A stretch of DNA of 64,000 bases from Antribacter soli (GTDB lineage Bacteria > Actinomycetota > Actinomycetes > Actinomycetales > Cellulomonadaceae): assembly GCF_021568775.1 (NCBI RefSeq), contig NZ_JAKGSG010000045.1, positions 1 to 64,000 on the forward strand. The letters are read 5' to 3'. How positions within the stretch are numbered: position 1 is the stretch's first letter; each line of letters opens with the position of its first letter. Both the position numbers and the translations under genes were made by a program. Positions 8,453 to 16,506 of the stretch are shown in pieces. Below the pieces are notes generated by a model, which saw only the letters and a program-made list of their open reading frames with translations, made no database searches and had not been told where the DNA came from.

Positions 8453-9397
8453 ATGTACGCCATCGGAGTCGACATCGGCGGCACGAAGATCGCCGTGGGC
8501 GTGGTCGACGAGGGCGGCACGATCCTCGCCCAGGTCCGCCGAGACACCGACGCCGACGACGTGGCGAACATCGACCGGGCCATCGCCGACGCGGTCACCG
8601 AGCTCGTCAAGGAGCACGAGGTCGGGGCGATCGGCCTGGCTGCCGCCGGGTTCGTCAGCCCCGACCGCACCGCGGTGACCTTCGCCCCCAACATCGCGTG
8701 GCGTGACTACCCGCTGGCGCAGAAGGTGCGCGAGCTCGTGGACGTCGACGTGCCGATCGTCGTTGAGAACGACGCGAACGCGGCCGGCTGGGCGGAGTTC
8801 CGCTTCGGCGCGGGCCGCGACGCCACGGACATGCTCATGCTGACCGTCGGCACCGGGCTCGGCGGGGCGGTCATCGTCGGCGGCGAGCTCGTGCGCGGCA
8901 AGTGGGGCGTGGCGGCCGAGGTGGGCCACATGCGGATGGTGCCTGGCGGGCACTACTGCGGCTGCGGCCACGAGGGTTGCTGGGAGCAGTACGCCTCCGG
9001 CAGCGCCCTGGTACGCGACGCGCAGCACGCGGCGGTGGCCCAGCCCGGCCGGGCGGTGCGCCTGCTGGAGCTCGCCGGCGGCGACCCCGAGGAGCTCAAC
9101 GGCCCGCAGGTGACCCGGGCCGCCCAGGAAGGGGACGAGCTCGCGGTCGAGCTGCTCGCGAACCTCGGCCGATGGATCGGTGAGGGGGCCGCGTCGGTCG
9201 CGGCGCTGCTCGACCCGGAGCTGATCGTCATCGGCGGCGGCGTCGGAGCGGCCGGGGAGCTGCTGCTCGGCCCGGTGCGCCGCGGCTACGAGTCGCAGCT
9301 CTCCGCGCTCGGCCACCGGCCGGTCGCGAAGATCGAGCTGGCCGAGCACGGCAACGAGGCGGGCATCGTGGGCGCGGCAGACCTGGCCCGCCGCTGA
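8453..9397 (+). CDS. glk: ROK-family glucokinase
   Basis: A 314-residue sugar kinase that phosphorylates glucose to glucose-6-phosphate. The N-terminal ATP-binding motif DIGGTKIAVG is at residues 6-15, the catalytic segment VENDANAAGWAEFRFG near 103-118, and the ROK zinc signature CGCGHEGCWEQYASG near 165-179. It starts the glycolytic step completed by the PPi-dependent phosphofructokinase 1.7 kb downstream. It is divergent from the acyl-CoA ligase and converges on plsC with a 4-bp gap. Polyphosphate-dependent glucokinases of actinobacteria are a related group; ATP as donor is the default assumption. Confidence 0.92.
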   Translation: MYAIGVDIGGTKIAVGVVDEGGTILAQVRRDTDADDVANIDRAIADAVTELVKEHEVGAIGLAAAGFVSPDRTAVTFAPNIAWRDYPLAQKVRELVDVDVPIVVENDANAAGWAEFRFGAGRDATDMLMLTVGTGLGGAVIVGGELVRGKWGVAAEVGHMRMVPGGHYCGCGHEGCWEQYASGSALVRDAQHAAVAQPGRAVRLLELAGGDPEELNGPQVTRAAQEGDELAVELLANLGRWIGEGAASVAALLDPELIVIGGGVGAAGELLLGPVRRGYESQLSALGHRPVAKIELAEHGNEAGIVGAADLARR

Positions 9398-9401
9398 GTC
9401 G

Positions 9402-10151
9402 TCAGCTCTCGGCGGGCGGCGGCAGCGGCTTGCCGCCCGGCGCGGAGCCTGCCGCAGGCGCGGCGTCGCCCCCCGCGGCGAGGCGGGCCTTCGCGGTCGC
9501 GGCGTACATGTCGACGTACTCCTGGCCGGACAGGCGCAGGATCGCGTACTGGATCTCGTCGGCGACGGCGCGCAGGACGAACCGGTCCTCCTCCATGCCC
9601 TTGTAGCGGGAGAAGTCGAGAGGCTCGCCCACGATCGCGCCGAGCGGCATGAACTTCGGGACGACGCGGCCGACCGGCTGGGCGACGTTCGTGCCGACCA
9701 TCGCGACAGGGATCACGGGCGCCCCGGACTCGAGCGCCATGCGCGCCACGCCGGTCTTGGCCCGGTACAGCCGCCCGTCGGGGCTGCGGGTGCCCTCCGG
9801 GTAGATGCCGAACAGGTCGCCCTCGGCGAGCACGCGCAGCCCCGTGCGCAGCGCGGCCTCGCTGGCCTTGCCGCCCGACCGGTCGACGGGGATGGTCCCG
9901 ACGCCGCGCATGAAGCCCGCGACGAGCCGCCCCTTGAGGCCGGAGCCCGTGAAGTAGTCGGACTTGCCGAGGAACTTGACCTGCCGCGGCAGCAACAGGG
10001 GCAGGATGAAGGAGTCGATCACCGCGAGGTGGTTGCTCGCCAGGATCGCCGGCCCGTTCTCGGGCACGTTCTCGGCACCACGGATCCACGGGCGGTACGC
10101 CAGCCGGAGCACCGGGCCGACCAGCACGTGCTTCATCACCCAGTAGAACAA
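9402..10151 (-). CDS. plsC: 1-acyl-sn-glycerol-3-phosphate acyltransferase
   Basis: A 249-residue membrane-associated acyltransferase that makes phosphatidic acid from lysophosphatidic acid. The catalytic NHxxxxD block appears as SNHLAVIDS (about 40-48). The substrate-binding motif YPEGTRSPDGRLYRAKTG is near 119-136, and the segment PVIPVAMVGTN follows. The C-terminal tail is Ala/Pro-rich and probably disordered. It resembles M. tuberculosis Rv2182c, which has a similar gene neighbourhood. An AAGGA-type site lies upstream of the start. Confidence 0.9.
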   Translation of the reverse strand: MFYWVMKHVLVGPVLRLAYRPWIRGAENVPENGPAILASNHLAVIDSFILPLLLPRQVKFLGKSDYFTGSGLKGRLVAGFMRGVGTIPVDRSGGKASEAALRTGLRVLAEGDLFGIYPEGTRSPDGRLYRAKTGVARMALESGAPVIPVAMVGTNVAQPVGRVVPKFMPLGAIVGEPLDFSRYKGMEEDRFVLRAVADEIQYAILRLSGQEYVDMYAATAKARLAAGGDAAPAAGSAPGGKPLPPPAES

Positions 10152-10209
10152 GGATTTCCTCCTCCGTGACCCTCCCCTCGGAGGACGGTTCCGACTCTAG
10201 AGTGTGCGC

Positions 10210-10956
10210 ATGGCCGCATCGAACACCGACGACCGCGACGACGACGTCCCCCCGGGCGACCGTCCCGGAGGAGCGGGCGACATGCCCGACGACGCAGTCG
10301 AGGCACGCTGGGCCGCCATCGTCGCCTCCCTCGGCGACGTCGACCTCGCGGCGGACCGTGCCGCCGGCCCGGGCCTGCGCCCGTCCGGTTCTGTCCCATC
10401 TTCGACCGAGCCTTCCAGCACGTCGCCCACGGCGCCCGGCGAGGTGGCCGACGGCGGTGCCGCTCCCGCGCCCCGCGCCGCTGGAGAGGACGGTGCGACC
10501 GACGCCGTCGGCGCGACCGGTGCCGACACGGCCGCCGGCGCCGACGCCGGCGAGAAGCCCGACGGCGAGGCCGGTGATCGGGCCGGCCGGGACGTCGTCG
10601 GGCCGGAGGAGCCCGTGCTGCCGACCCGGATCGTGCGCCCCGGCGGGCCGCGCGACTGGCCCGCGTCCGACGAGGTCGAGGCGCTGGAGGAGGCGGAGTC
10701 GCACTTCACGCCGCCCGAGCCGCCGCCGCTGCTGTCCCGCGACCCGCTGCTGACCATGGCGTGGGGCTTCGTCGTCGGCATCCCGGTGATCGCGCTGCTC
10801 ACGGTCATCGTGTCCGCGGCAATCCCGTCGGTCCGGGTGCCGAGCCTGGCCGCGCAGATCGCCGTCGGCCTGTTCCTCGCCGGCCTCGCCGTGCTCGTGT
10901 GGCGTATGCCGCACCACCGCGACCCGGACGACGACGGTCCGGGCGCCGTGGTCTGA
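10210..10956 (+). CDS. Low-complexity protein with C-terminal membrane segments
   Basis: A 248-residue protein of unknown function. Roughly the first 170 residues are Asp/Ala/Gly/Pro-rich and look disordered. They end in an acidic patch (DEVEALEEAESHF) and PPEPPPLLSRDPL. The C terminus has two hydrophobic stretches (about 180-200 and 205-228) and a charged tail DPDDDGPGAVV. This layout matches small actinobacterial membrane proteins beside DAHP synthase/PFK genes. The ATG at 10210 follows TAGAGT by 6 nt, so a leaderless start is likely. Its TGA stop coincides with the start of a partial copy of the 90-bp repeat. Confidence 0.75.
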   Translation: MAASNTDDRDDDVPPGDRPGGAGDMPDDAVEARWAAIVASLGDVDLAADRAAGPGLRPSGSVPSSTEPSSTSPTAPGEVADGGAAPAPRAAGEDGATDAVGATGADTAAGADAGEKPDGEAGDRAGRDVVGPEEPVLPTRIVRPGGPRDWPASDEVEALEEAESHFTPPEPPPLLSRDPLLTMAWGFVVGIPVIALLTVIVSAAIPSVRVPSLAAQIAVGLFLAGLAVLVWRMPHHRDPDDDGPGAVV

Positions 10957-10980
10957 GCCGGAGCGGAACCGCAGGTTCGG
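10954..10980 (+). repeat. Internally deleted copy of the stop-anchored repeat
   Basis: Starting exactly at the TGA stop of the preceding gene, the sequence reads TGAGCCGGA and then jumps directly to GCGGAACCGCAGG, matching the first 9 and last ~13 bases of the full 90-bp unit. The middle ~55-60 bases are missing. Orientation relative to the adjacent gene is the same as at the two tandem arrays. Confidence 0.7.
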
Positions 10981-11118
10981 ACGACAGAAGGCGCTGTGGT
11001 CTGACGCAGTCCACGCAGCGGACCCCGCGGACCGGGGTGGCGCGTCAGTAGGATGATCGGCAGGGCTCCGGAGCGATCCGCGCGCCCTTGCCAGTCCCCA
11101 ACGAGAGGTGCTAGTCCG

Positions 11119-12345
11119 ATGGCTGTTCGTCGCGTGGCTCTGCTGACCGCCGGCGGCTTCGCCCCCTGCCTGTCTTCGGCCGTGGGTGGGCTTATCGAGC
11201 GTTACAACGAGCTCGACCCCACGATCGAGATCATCGCCTACCAGTACGGCTACCACGGCCTGCTGACGGGCACCAAGATCGTCATCGACGAGGAGGGACG
11301 CAAGCAGGCCGGGATCCTGCACCGGTTCGGCGGCTCGCCCATCGGCAACTCGCGCGTCAAGCTCACGAACGTCAAGGACGCCGTCAAGCGCGGCCTGGTC
11401 CAGGAGGGCCAGGACCCGCTGCACGTGGCGGCCGAGCAGCTCAAGGCCGACGGCGTCGACGTGCTCCACACGATCGGCGGCGACGACACCAACACCACGG
11501 CCGCCGACCTGGCCGCCTACCTGCACGAGAACGGGTACGAGCTCACCGTCGTGGGTCTGCCGAAGACGATCGACAACGACGTCGTGCCGATCCGTCAGTC
11601 GCTCGGGGCGTGGACCGCGGCCGAGGAGGCGGCCGGCTTCGCGGTCAACATCATCGGCGAGCACCGCTCGGGCCCGCGCATGCTCATCGTGCACGAGGTC
11701 ATGGGACGCCACTGCGGCTGGCTCACCGCCGCGGCCGCCAAGGAGTACCGCAAGTGGCTCGACCAGCAGGAGTGGGCGCCCGCGCTGGGCCTCACGAAGG
11801 AGCGCTGGGACGTCCACGCCGTGTTCCTGCCGGAGCTCGAGCTCGACATCGAGGCCGAGGCCAAGCGCCTGCGCGCCGTGATGGACGAGATCGGCAACGT
11901 CAACATCTTCCTGTCCGAGGGTGCGGGCATGCACGAGATCGTCGCGCAGCTCGAGGCCGCCGGCGAGGAGGTGCCGCGCGACCCGTTCGGGCACGTCAAG
12001 CTCGACACGATCAACCCGGGCCAGTGGTTCGCGAAGCAGTTCGCGGAGAAGCTCGGCGCCGAGAAGGTCATGGTCCAGAAGTCCGGCTACTACTCGCGCG
12101 CCGCCGCCGCGAACGCCGAGGACCTGCGCCTCATCAAGTCGATGACCGACCTCGCGGTCGAGTGCGCGCTGCGCGGCGAGGCGGGCGTCATCGGCCACGA
12201 CGAGGAGGACGGCGACAAGCTCAAGGCGATCGCGTTCCCGCGGATCGCCGGCGGCAAGGCGTTCGACGTGACGCAGGACTGGTTCGGCGAGATCCTCGGC
12301 GCCATCGGCCAGCCGCTCGTGCCGGCGAAGTCTGCCGCGCACTGA
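11119..12345 (+). CDS. pfp: PPi-type 6-phosphofructokinase
   Basis: A 408-residue phosphofructokinase. The nucleotide site reads GGDDTN (120-125), with the second Asp that marks PPi-dependent enzymes instead of the Gly of ATP-dependent ones. The catalytic loop PKTIDND (149-155) has the expected Lys. It would interconvert fructose-6-phosphate and fructose-1,6-bisphosphate using pyrophosphate, reversibly. MGRHCGWLTAAAA and the C-terminal KSGYYSRAAAAN motif are also family hallmarks. The ATG at 11119 is preceded by GAGAGGTG. Phosphoryl donor is inferred from the GGDD motif. Confidence 0.9.
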   Translation: MAVRRVALLTAGGFAPCLSSAVGGLIERYNELDPTIEIIAYQYGYHGLLTGTKIVIDEEGRKQAGILHRFGGSPIGNSRVKLTNVKDAVKRGLVQEGQDPLHVAAEQLKADGVDVLHTIGGDDTNTTAADLAAYLHENGYELTVVGLPKTIDNDVVPIRQSLGAWTAAEEAAGFAVNIIGEHRSGPRMLIVHEVMGRHCGWLTAAAAKEYRKWLDQQEWAPALGLTKERWDVHAVFLPELELDIEAEAKRLRAVMDEIGNVNIFLSEGAGMHEIVAQLEAAGEEVPRDPFGHVKLDTINPGQWFAKQFAEKLGAEKVMVQKSGYYSRAAAANAEDLRLIKSMTDLAVECALRGEAGVIGHDEEDGDKLKAIAFPRIAGGKAFDVTQDWFGEILGAIGQPLVPAKSAAH

Positions 12346-12444
12346 CGCCTCACCCGGGTGGCGCGGGCGATCCCGCGCCACCCGGACCCTGCGAACCGCG
12401 AGAGACCGGGCGAACGACCTGATGAGCACCCGAGTGAGCACCCG

Positions 12445-13794
12445 ATGAGCACCGTCGCCGACCCGGCCCTGGCCGCCGGGCTCGACCACTTCCGAACGCT
12501 CCAGGCGCGTCAGCAGCCTGTCTGGCCGGACCGGGAGGCCCTCGCCGCCGTCGCCGAGCGCCTGGAGCAGGCCGCGCCCCTCGTCGTGCCCGCGGAGGCC
12601 GACCTGCTGCGCGACCGGCTCGCGGCCGCGGGGCGCGGCGAGGCGTTCCTGCTGCAGGGCGGGGACTGCGCGGAGACGTTCGCCGACGCGAACGCGACCC
12701 GCATCAGGAACAAGATCCGCACCATCCTGCAGATGGCGGTCATCCTCACGCACGGCGCGAGCACGCCCGTGGTGAAGATGGGGCGCCTGGCGGGGCAGTA
12801 CGCGAAGCCGCGGTCGTCGGACGACGAGGAGCGCGACGGCGTGACGCTGCCCGCGTACCGGGGCGACATGGTCAACGGCTTCGACTTCACGCCCGAGTCG
12901 CGCGTGCCGAACCCGGAGCGCCTGGAGCAGGCGTACCGGATCTCGGCGGCGACGGCGAACGTGGTGCGGGCGTTCACGAAGGGCGGGTTCGCCGACCTAC
13001 GGCAGGTGCACGAGTGGAACCGCGGCTTCATGCGCAACCCGGCGTACGCCCGCTACGAGGCGACCGCGGAGGAGATCGACCGCGCCATCCGCTTCATGCA
13101 TGCGTGCGGCGCGGACTTCGACGCGCTGCGTACCGTCGAGTTCTTCCTGAGCCACGAGGCGCTGATCCTCGACTACGAGCGCGCCCTGACGCGCCACGAC
13201 CAGCGCACGGGCCGCGCGTACGACACCTCGGCGCACTTCCTCTGGATCGGGGAACGCACCCGTCAGCTCGACGGCGCGCACGTCGACCTCCTGTCGCGCG
13301 TCGCGAACCCGATCGGGGTCAAGCTCGGGCCGACGACGACGCCCGCCGACGCCCTCGCGCTGGTGGAGCGCCTCAACCCGGACAACGTGCCCGGCCGGCT
13401 CACGTTCATCACCCGTATGGGCGCCGCCCGCGTGCGCGACGTGCTGCCCACGCTGGTGGAGGCCGTGACGTGGTCCGGCGCGTCGGTGACCTGGGTCACC
13501 GACCCGATGCACGGCAACACGATCACGTCCGCGTCGGGCTACAAGACGCGCCGCTTCACGGACGTGCTCGACGAGGTCGCGGGCTTCTTCGAGGTGCACC
13601 GGTCCCTCGGGACGGTGCCCGGCGGCCTGCACATGGAGCTCACCGGTGACGACGTCACCGAGGTGCTCGGCGGGAGCGAGGAGATCTCCGACGAGGGCCT
13701 CGCGCTGCGCTACGAGACCCTCGTGGACCCGCGGCTGAACCACCAGCAGTCGCTGGAGATGGCGTTCCAGGTCGCGAAGATGCTGCGGGACTGA
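12445..13794 (+). CDS. aroG: Class II 3-deoxy-7-phosphoheptulonate (DAHP) synthase
   Basis: A 449-residue plant/actinobacterial-type DAHP synthase that condenses phosphoenolpyruvate and erythrose-4-phosphate at the entry to the shikimate pathway. Visible motifs are LLQGGDCAETF (metal/PEP site), GRLAGQYAKPRS, RMGAARVRDVLP, WVTDPMHGNT and GGLHMELTGDDVTE, which includes metal ligands. Relatives include M. tuberculosis Rv2178c, also near a PknL-type kinase. The start lies in a small direct repeat of GAGCACCCGA at 12422-12446; only the ATG at 12445 is in the coding frame without an immediate stop. Confidence 0.93.
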   Translation: MSTVADPALAAGLDHFRTLQARQQPVWPDREALAAVAERLEQAAPLVVPAEADLLRDRLAAAGRGEAFLLQGGDCAETFADANATRIRNKIRTILQMAVILTHGASTPVVKMGRLAGQYAKPRSSDDEERDGVTLPAYRGDMVNGFDFTPESRVPNPERLEQAYRISAATANVVRAFTKGGFADLRQVHEWNRGFMRNPAYARYEATAEEIDRAIRFMHACGADFDALRTVEFFLSHEALILDYERALTRHDQRTGRAYDTSAHFLWIGERTRQLDGAHVDLLSRVANPIGVKLGPTTTPADALALVERLNPDNVPGRLTFITRMGAARVRDVLPTLVEAVTWSGASVTWVTDPMHGNTITSASGYKTRRFTDVLDEVAGFFEVHRSLGTVPGGLHMELTGDDVTEVLGGSEEISDEGLALRYETLVDPRLNHQQSLEMAFQVAKMLRD

Positions 13795-13803
13795 CGGGGC
13801 TGG

Positions 13804-13918
13804 GCCGGGCAGGGAGGCGGAGGCCCCGTCGCGAGGCGACCATCCGGCCGCTCGGTCCTCGCGGCCTCCCGCCAGGCCCATCCAGCCTCGCGACGAGGCC
13901 TCCGCCTCCCCGCCCGGC
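13804..13918. terminator. Long inverted repeat between convergent genes
   Basis: Arms of 34 bases at 13804-13837 and 13885-13918 pair with only two mismatches around a 47-nt loop. The stem is far longer than an ordinary terminator. It lies between the 3' ends of the DAHP synthase and the Rv2175c-like gene and could stop transcription from both sides. The loop is itself GC-rich. The core GGAGGCGGAGGCC is not related to the 90-bp repeat. Confidence 0.6.
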
Positions 13919-13942
13919 CGGGCCGGCGCTCCGCCGTCGCGG

Positions 13943-14368
13943 CTAGAGCTGTGCCTGGGCCAGGCGCCGGACCTCCGCACGGCGGCCCGCGAGCAGCGAG
14001 CCGACCGGCGTCCCCCCGAGCGAGTCGTCGGGGGTGAACAGCCACTCGAGGATCTCGGCGTCGCCGAACCCGGCGTCGGACAGGACGACGACGGTGCCGC
14101 GCAGCGTGCCGAGCACCGCCTTGCCGGTCTGACCCCCCGAGGCCTTCGCACCGGCGAGGCCGGTGCCCGGGGGCTGGTCGGCGGCGTCGATGACGAAGGC
14201 CGCCGGGACCTGGAAGACGCTGCGCTCACCGCGCTTGACGCCGACGAGGTGCCGGTCCTGGAGGAGGCGCCGGACCTTGCCGAGGTCGAGGCCGAGGGTC
14301 TCGGCGAGGTCGGGGAGGGTGAGCCAGTCGCCGACGAGGGCGTCGAGGCGGGCAGCGAGATCGTTCAC
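13943..14368 (-). CDS. Rv2175c-family DNA-binding protein
   Basis: A 141-residue protein with an N-terminal winged-helix/excisionase-like fold (about 1-60; WLTLPDLAETLGLDLGKVRRLL) and a C-terminal extension containing PDDSLGGTPVGSLLAGRRAEV. In M. tuberculosis the homologue Rv2175c is phosphorylated by the neighbouring kinase PknL, which abolishes DNA binding. Here the gene is likewise divergent from a PknL-like kinase. The GTG start at 14368 is 6 nt after TAGGCT (14375-14380, minus strand), consistent with a leaderless mRNA. DNA targets are unknown. Confidence 0.88.
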   Translation of the reverse strand: MNDLAARLDALVGDWLTLPDLAETLGLDLGKVRRLLQDRHLVGVKRGERSVFQVPAAFVIDAADQPPGTGLAGAKASGGQTGKAVLGTLRGTVVVLSDAGFGDAEILEWLFTPDDSLGGTPVGSLLAGRRAEVRRLAQAQL

Positions 14369-14472
14369 CCCGTCAGCCTAGGCGGTGGGCGCGGCGGTCG
14401 TGCGCGCAACGATCGTGCAACGGTGCGGCGCGCTCCCCGGCAGGCCTTCACCGCGGGTCCGTCCCGGCCGCA

Positions 14473-14478
14473 TACACT
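14473..14478 (+). promoter_or_regulatory. -10 box of the PASTA kinase, leaderless
   Basis: TACACT at 14473-14478 is followed by 7 nt and then the GTG at 14486. Transcription would start at or next to the start codon. No Shine-Dalgarno sequence is present, which supports a leaderless mRNA. Confidence 0.55.
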
Positions 14479-14485
14479 CGCCCCC

Positions 14486-16495
14486 GTGGCCATGGTGACG
14501 ACGGATCCCCTCCTCGGCCGCCTGGTCGACGGGCGGTACGAGGTGCTCGAGCGTGTCGCGCGAGGCGGCATGGCGACCGTCTATCGCGCGCTGGACCGGC
14601 GCCTGGACCGTGAGGTCGCGCTCAAGGTCATGCACCCGCACCTCGCGGAGGGCGCGGAGGCGAGCGACTTCCTCTCGCGCTTCCGTCGCGAGGCGCGGGC
14701 CGCAGCCGGCCTGACCCACTCGGGTGTCGTCGCCGTGTTCGACCAGGGCATCGACGGCGACATGAGCTACCTCACCATGGAGTACGTGGCGGGGACGAAC
14801 CTGCGCCGCGCGGTCCGGGACGGCGGCGTCACGGTACGCCGCGTGTTCGACGTGCTGGACCAGGTGCTGTCGGCGCTCGCGGCGGCGCACCGCAAGGGCG
14901 TGGTGCACCGCGACATCAAGCCCGAGAACGTCCTGCTCGTCGCCGACAGCGACCAGGTCAAGGTGGCGGACTTCGGCCTGGCGCGCGCCGTCACCGAGGT
15001 CACCGCGACGTCGACCGGGACGGTCATGGGCACCGTCGCGTACCTCGCGCCGGAGGTGATCTCGACCGGCCGGGCCGACACCCGCACCGATGTGTACGCG
15101 GTGGGCGTCCTCGCGTTCGAGATGCTGACCGGCCGCCTCCCGCACCCGGGGGACTCGCCGATCCAGATCGCGTTCGCGCACGTCAACGCAGACGTGGCGC
15201 CGCCGTCGTCCCTCGCGCCGCACCTGCCGCGCGCCGTCGACGACCTCGTCCGCTCGTTCGCGGCCCGCAACCCGGACGCGCGGCCGCGGGACGCGGCCGC
15301 CGCTCTCGAGGTGCTCCGCGCGGTCCGGCGCACCCTGCCCGACGGCGTCCTGGAGGCCACGGCCTCCACCGCGCCCCGGGCGCCCGGCGGGCAGGCGCCG
15401 GCGACTCCTGCGCCGAGCTCGACCGCGCTGATGCCGGGCGTCCCGGGCGTCCCGGGCGGCGCCGTTGTGCCGGCCGGCCCGCAGCACCAGGTCTCGACGC
15501 CGACGACGGCGCTGCCCGCCCAGCCTGGGTACGTGCAGCCGTACCCGGCCTACGGCGGGTACCCCGGCCAGGCCATGGCGGACGCCGAGCCGCCGCGCCT
15601 CGACAAGCGGCGTGCGACCGGGACGATCGTGACGGCGGTGATCGTCCTCGTGCTCCTGGTGCTCGGCGGGCTGTGGTGGCTGAGGGGCGACCGCGTGGTG
15701 CAGGTGCCCGGCGGGCTCGTCGGCCTGCCGGTCGCCGAGGCCCAGGCCGAGCTGGAGGCCGCGGGGCTGGAGTGGCAGGTCACGCAGGAGTTCGACGACA
15801 CCGTGGCGGTGGGCTCCGTCGTGTCGACCGACCCGGGCGCCGGTGCCGTGGTGGCGCGTGGCGACGTCGTGCAGCTCGTGGAGTCCAAGGGGCCCGACCT
15901 GGTCGCGTTGCCGGGGAACCTCGTCGGCCTGACGGAGGCCGACGCCCGGGCGGCGCTCGCCGACGCGGGGTTCACGGTCAAGGAGCCCCTGTCGACCGAC
16001 TACTCGGACACGGTCCCTGCCGGGAGCGTCATGGCGTCCAGCCCGGAGCCCGGCACCCAGGCGCTGCGCGGGAGCGAGGTGGCCCTGGTCGTGTCCGAGG
16101 GCGGCGCGCCGACGGAGGTCCCGAGCGTGGTGGACCTGACGTTCGACGAGGCGGTGGCCGCGCTGACGGCCGCCGGCCTGAAGGCCGAGAAGATCGAGGA
16201 GTTCGACCCCGAGATCCCGGCCGGCCAGGTGGTGGCACAGAACCCGGAGGAGGGCGACGAGGCCCACCGCGGTGACACGGTGCAGCTCCTGGTGTCGAAG
16301 GGGCCCGAGCTGGTCGCAGTGCCCGACGTGGTGGGGATGGACCGGAAGGACGCGAAGGAGACCTTGGAGGCCAGCGGTTTCAAGGTGGACGACCCGGGCC
16401 TCAACTTCGTCCTCGATGACACCGTCAGCACCCAGAGCCCGGCCGCCGGCGAGCAGGTCGCCAAGGGGTCCGAGGTGACGATCAGCAACTGGTGA
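14486..16495 (+). CDS. pknL: Ser/Thr protein kinase with four PASTA domains, PknL-like
   Basis: A 669-residue membrane kinase. The N-terminal Hanks-type domain (about 17-290) has the P-loop VARGGMATVY, the invariant Lys in VALKVM, the catalytic HRDIKPEN near 140 and DFGLA. A Pro/Ala-rich juxtamembrane region follows, then one membrane segment (about 380-400). Four extracellular PASTA repeats (about 403-669) bind peptidoglycan fragments in characterised homologues. The divergent Rv2175c-like gene is its likely substrate by analogy with M. tuberculosis. Start choice: GTG at 14486 placed 7 nt from the -10 box; ATG at 14492 is the alternative. Confidence 0.92.
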   Translation: MAMVTTDPLLGRLVDGRYEVLERVARGGMATVYRALDRRLDREVALKVMHPHLAEGAEASDFLSRFRREARAAAGLTHSGVVAVFDQGIDGDMSYLTMEYVAGTNLRRAVRDGGVTVRRVFDVLDQVLSALAAAHRKGVVHRDIKPENVLLVADSDQVKVADFGLARAVTEVTATSTGTVMGTVAYLAPEVISTGRADTRTDVYAVGVLAFEMLTGRLPHPGDSPIQIAFAHVNADVAPPSSLAPHLPRAVDDLVRSFAARNPDARPRDAAAALEVLRAVRRTLPDGVLEATASTAPRAPGGQAPATPAPSSTALMPGVPGVPGGAVVPAGPQHQVSTPTTALPAQPGYVQPYPAYGGYPGQAMADAEPPRLDKRRATGTIVTAVIVLVLLVLGGLWWLRGDRVVQVPGGLVGLPVAEAQAELEAAGLEWQVTQEFDDTVAVGSVVSTDPGAGAVVARGDVVQLVESKGPDLVALPGNLVGLTEADARAALADAGFTVKEPLSTDYSDTVPAGSVMASSPEPGTQALRGSEVALVVSEGGAPTEVPSVVDLTFDEAVAALTAAGLKAEKIEEFDPEIPAGQVVAQNPEEGDEAHRGDTVQLLVSKGPELVAVPDVVGMDRKDAKETLEASGFKVDDPGLNFVLDDTVSTQSPAAGEQVAKGSEVTISNW

Positions 16496-16506
16496 GACCG
16501 GGGGCG

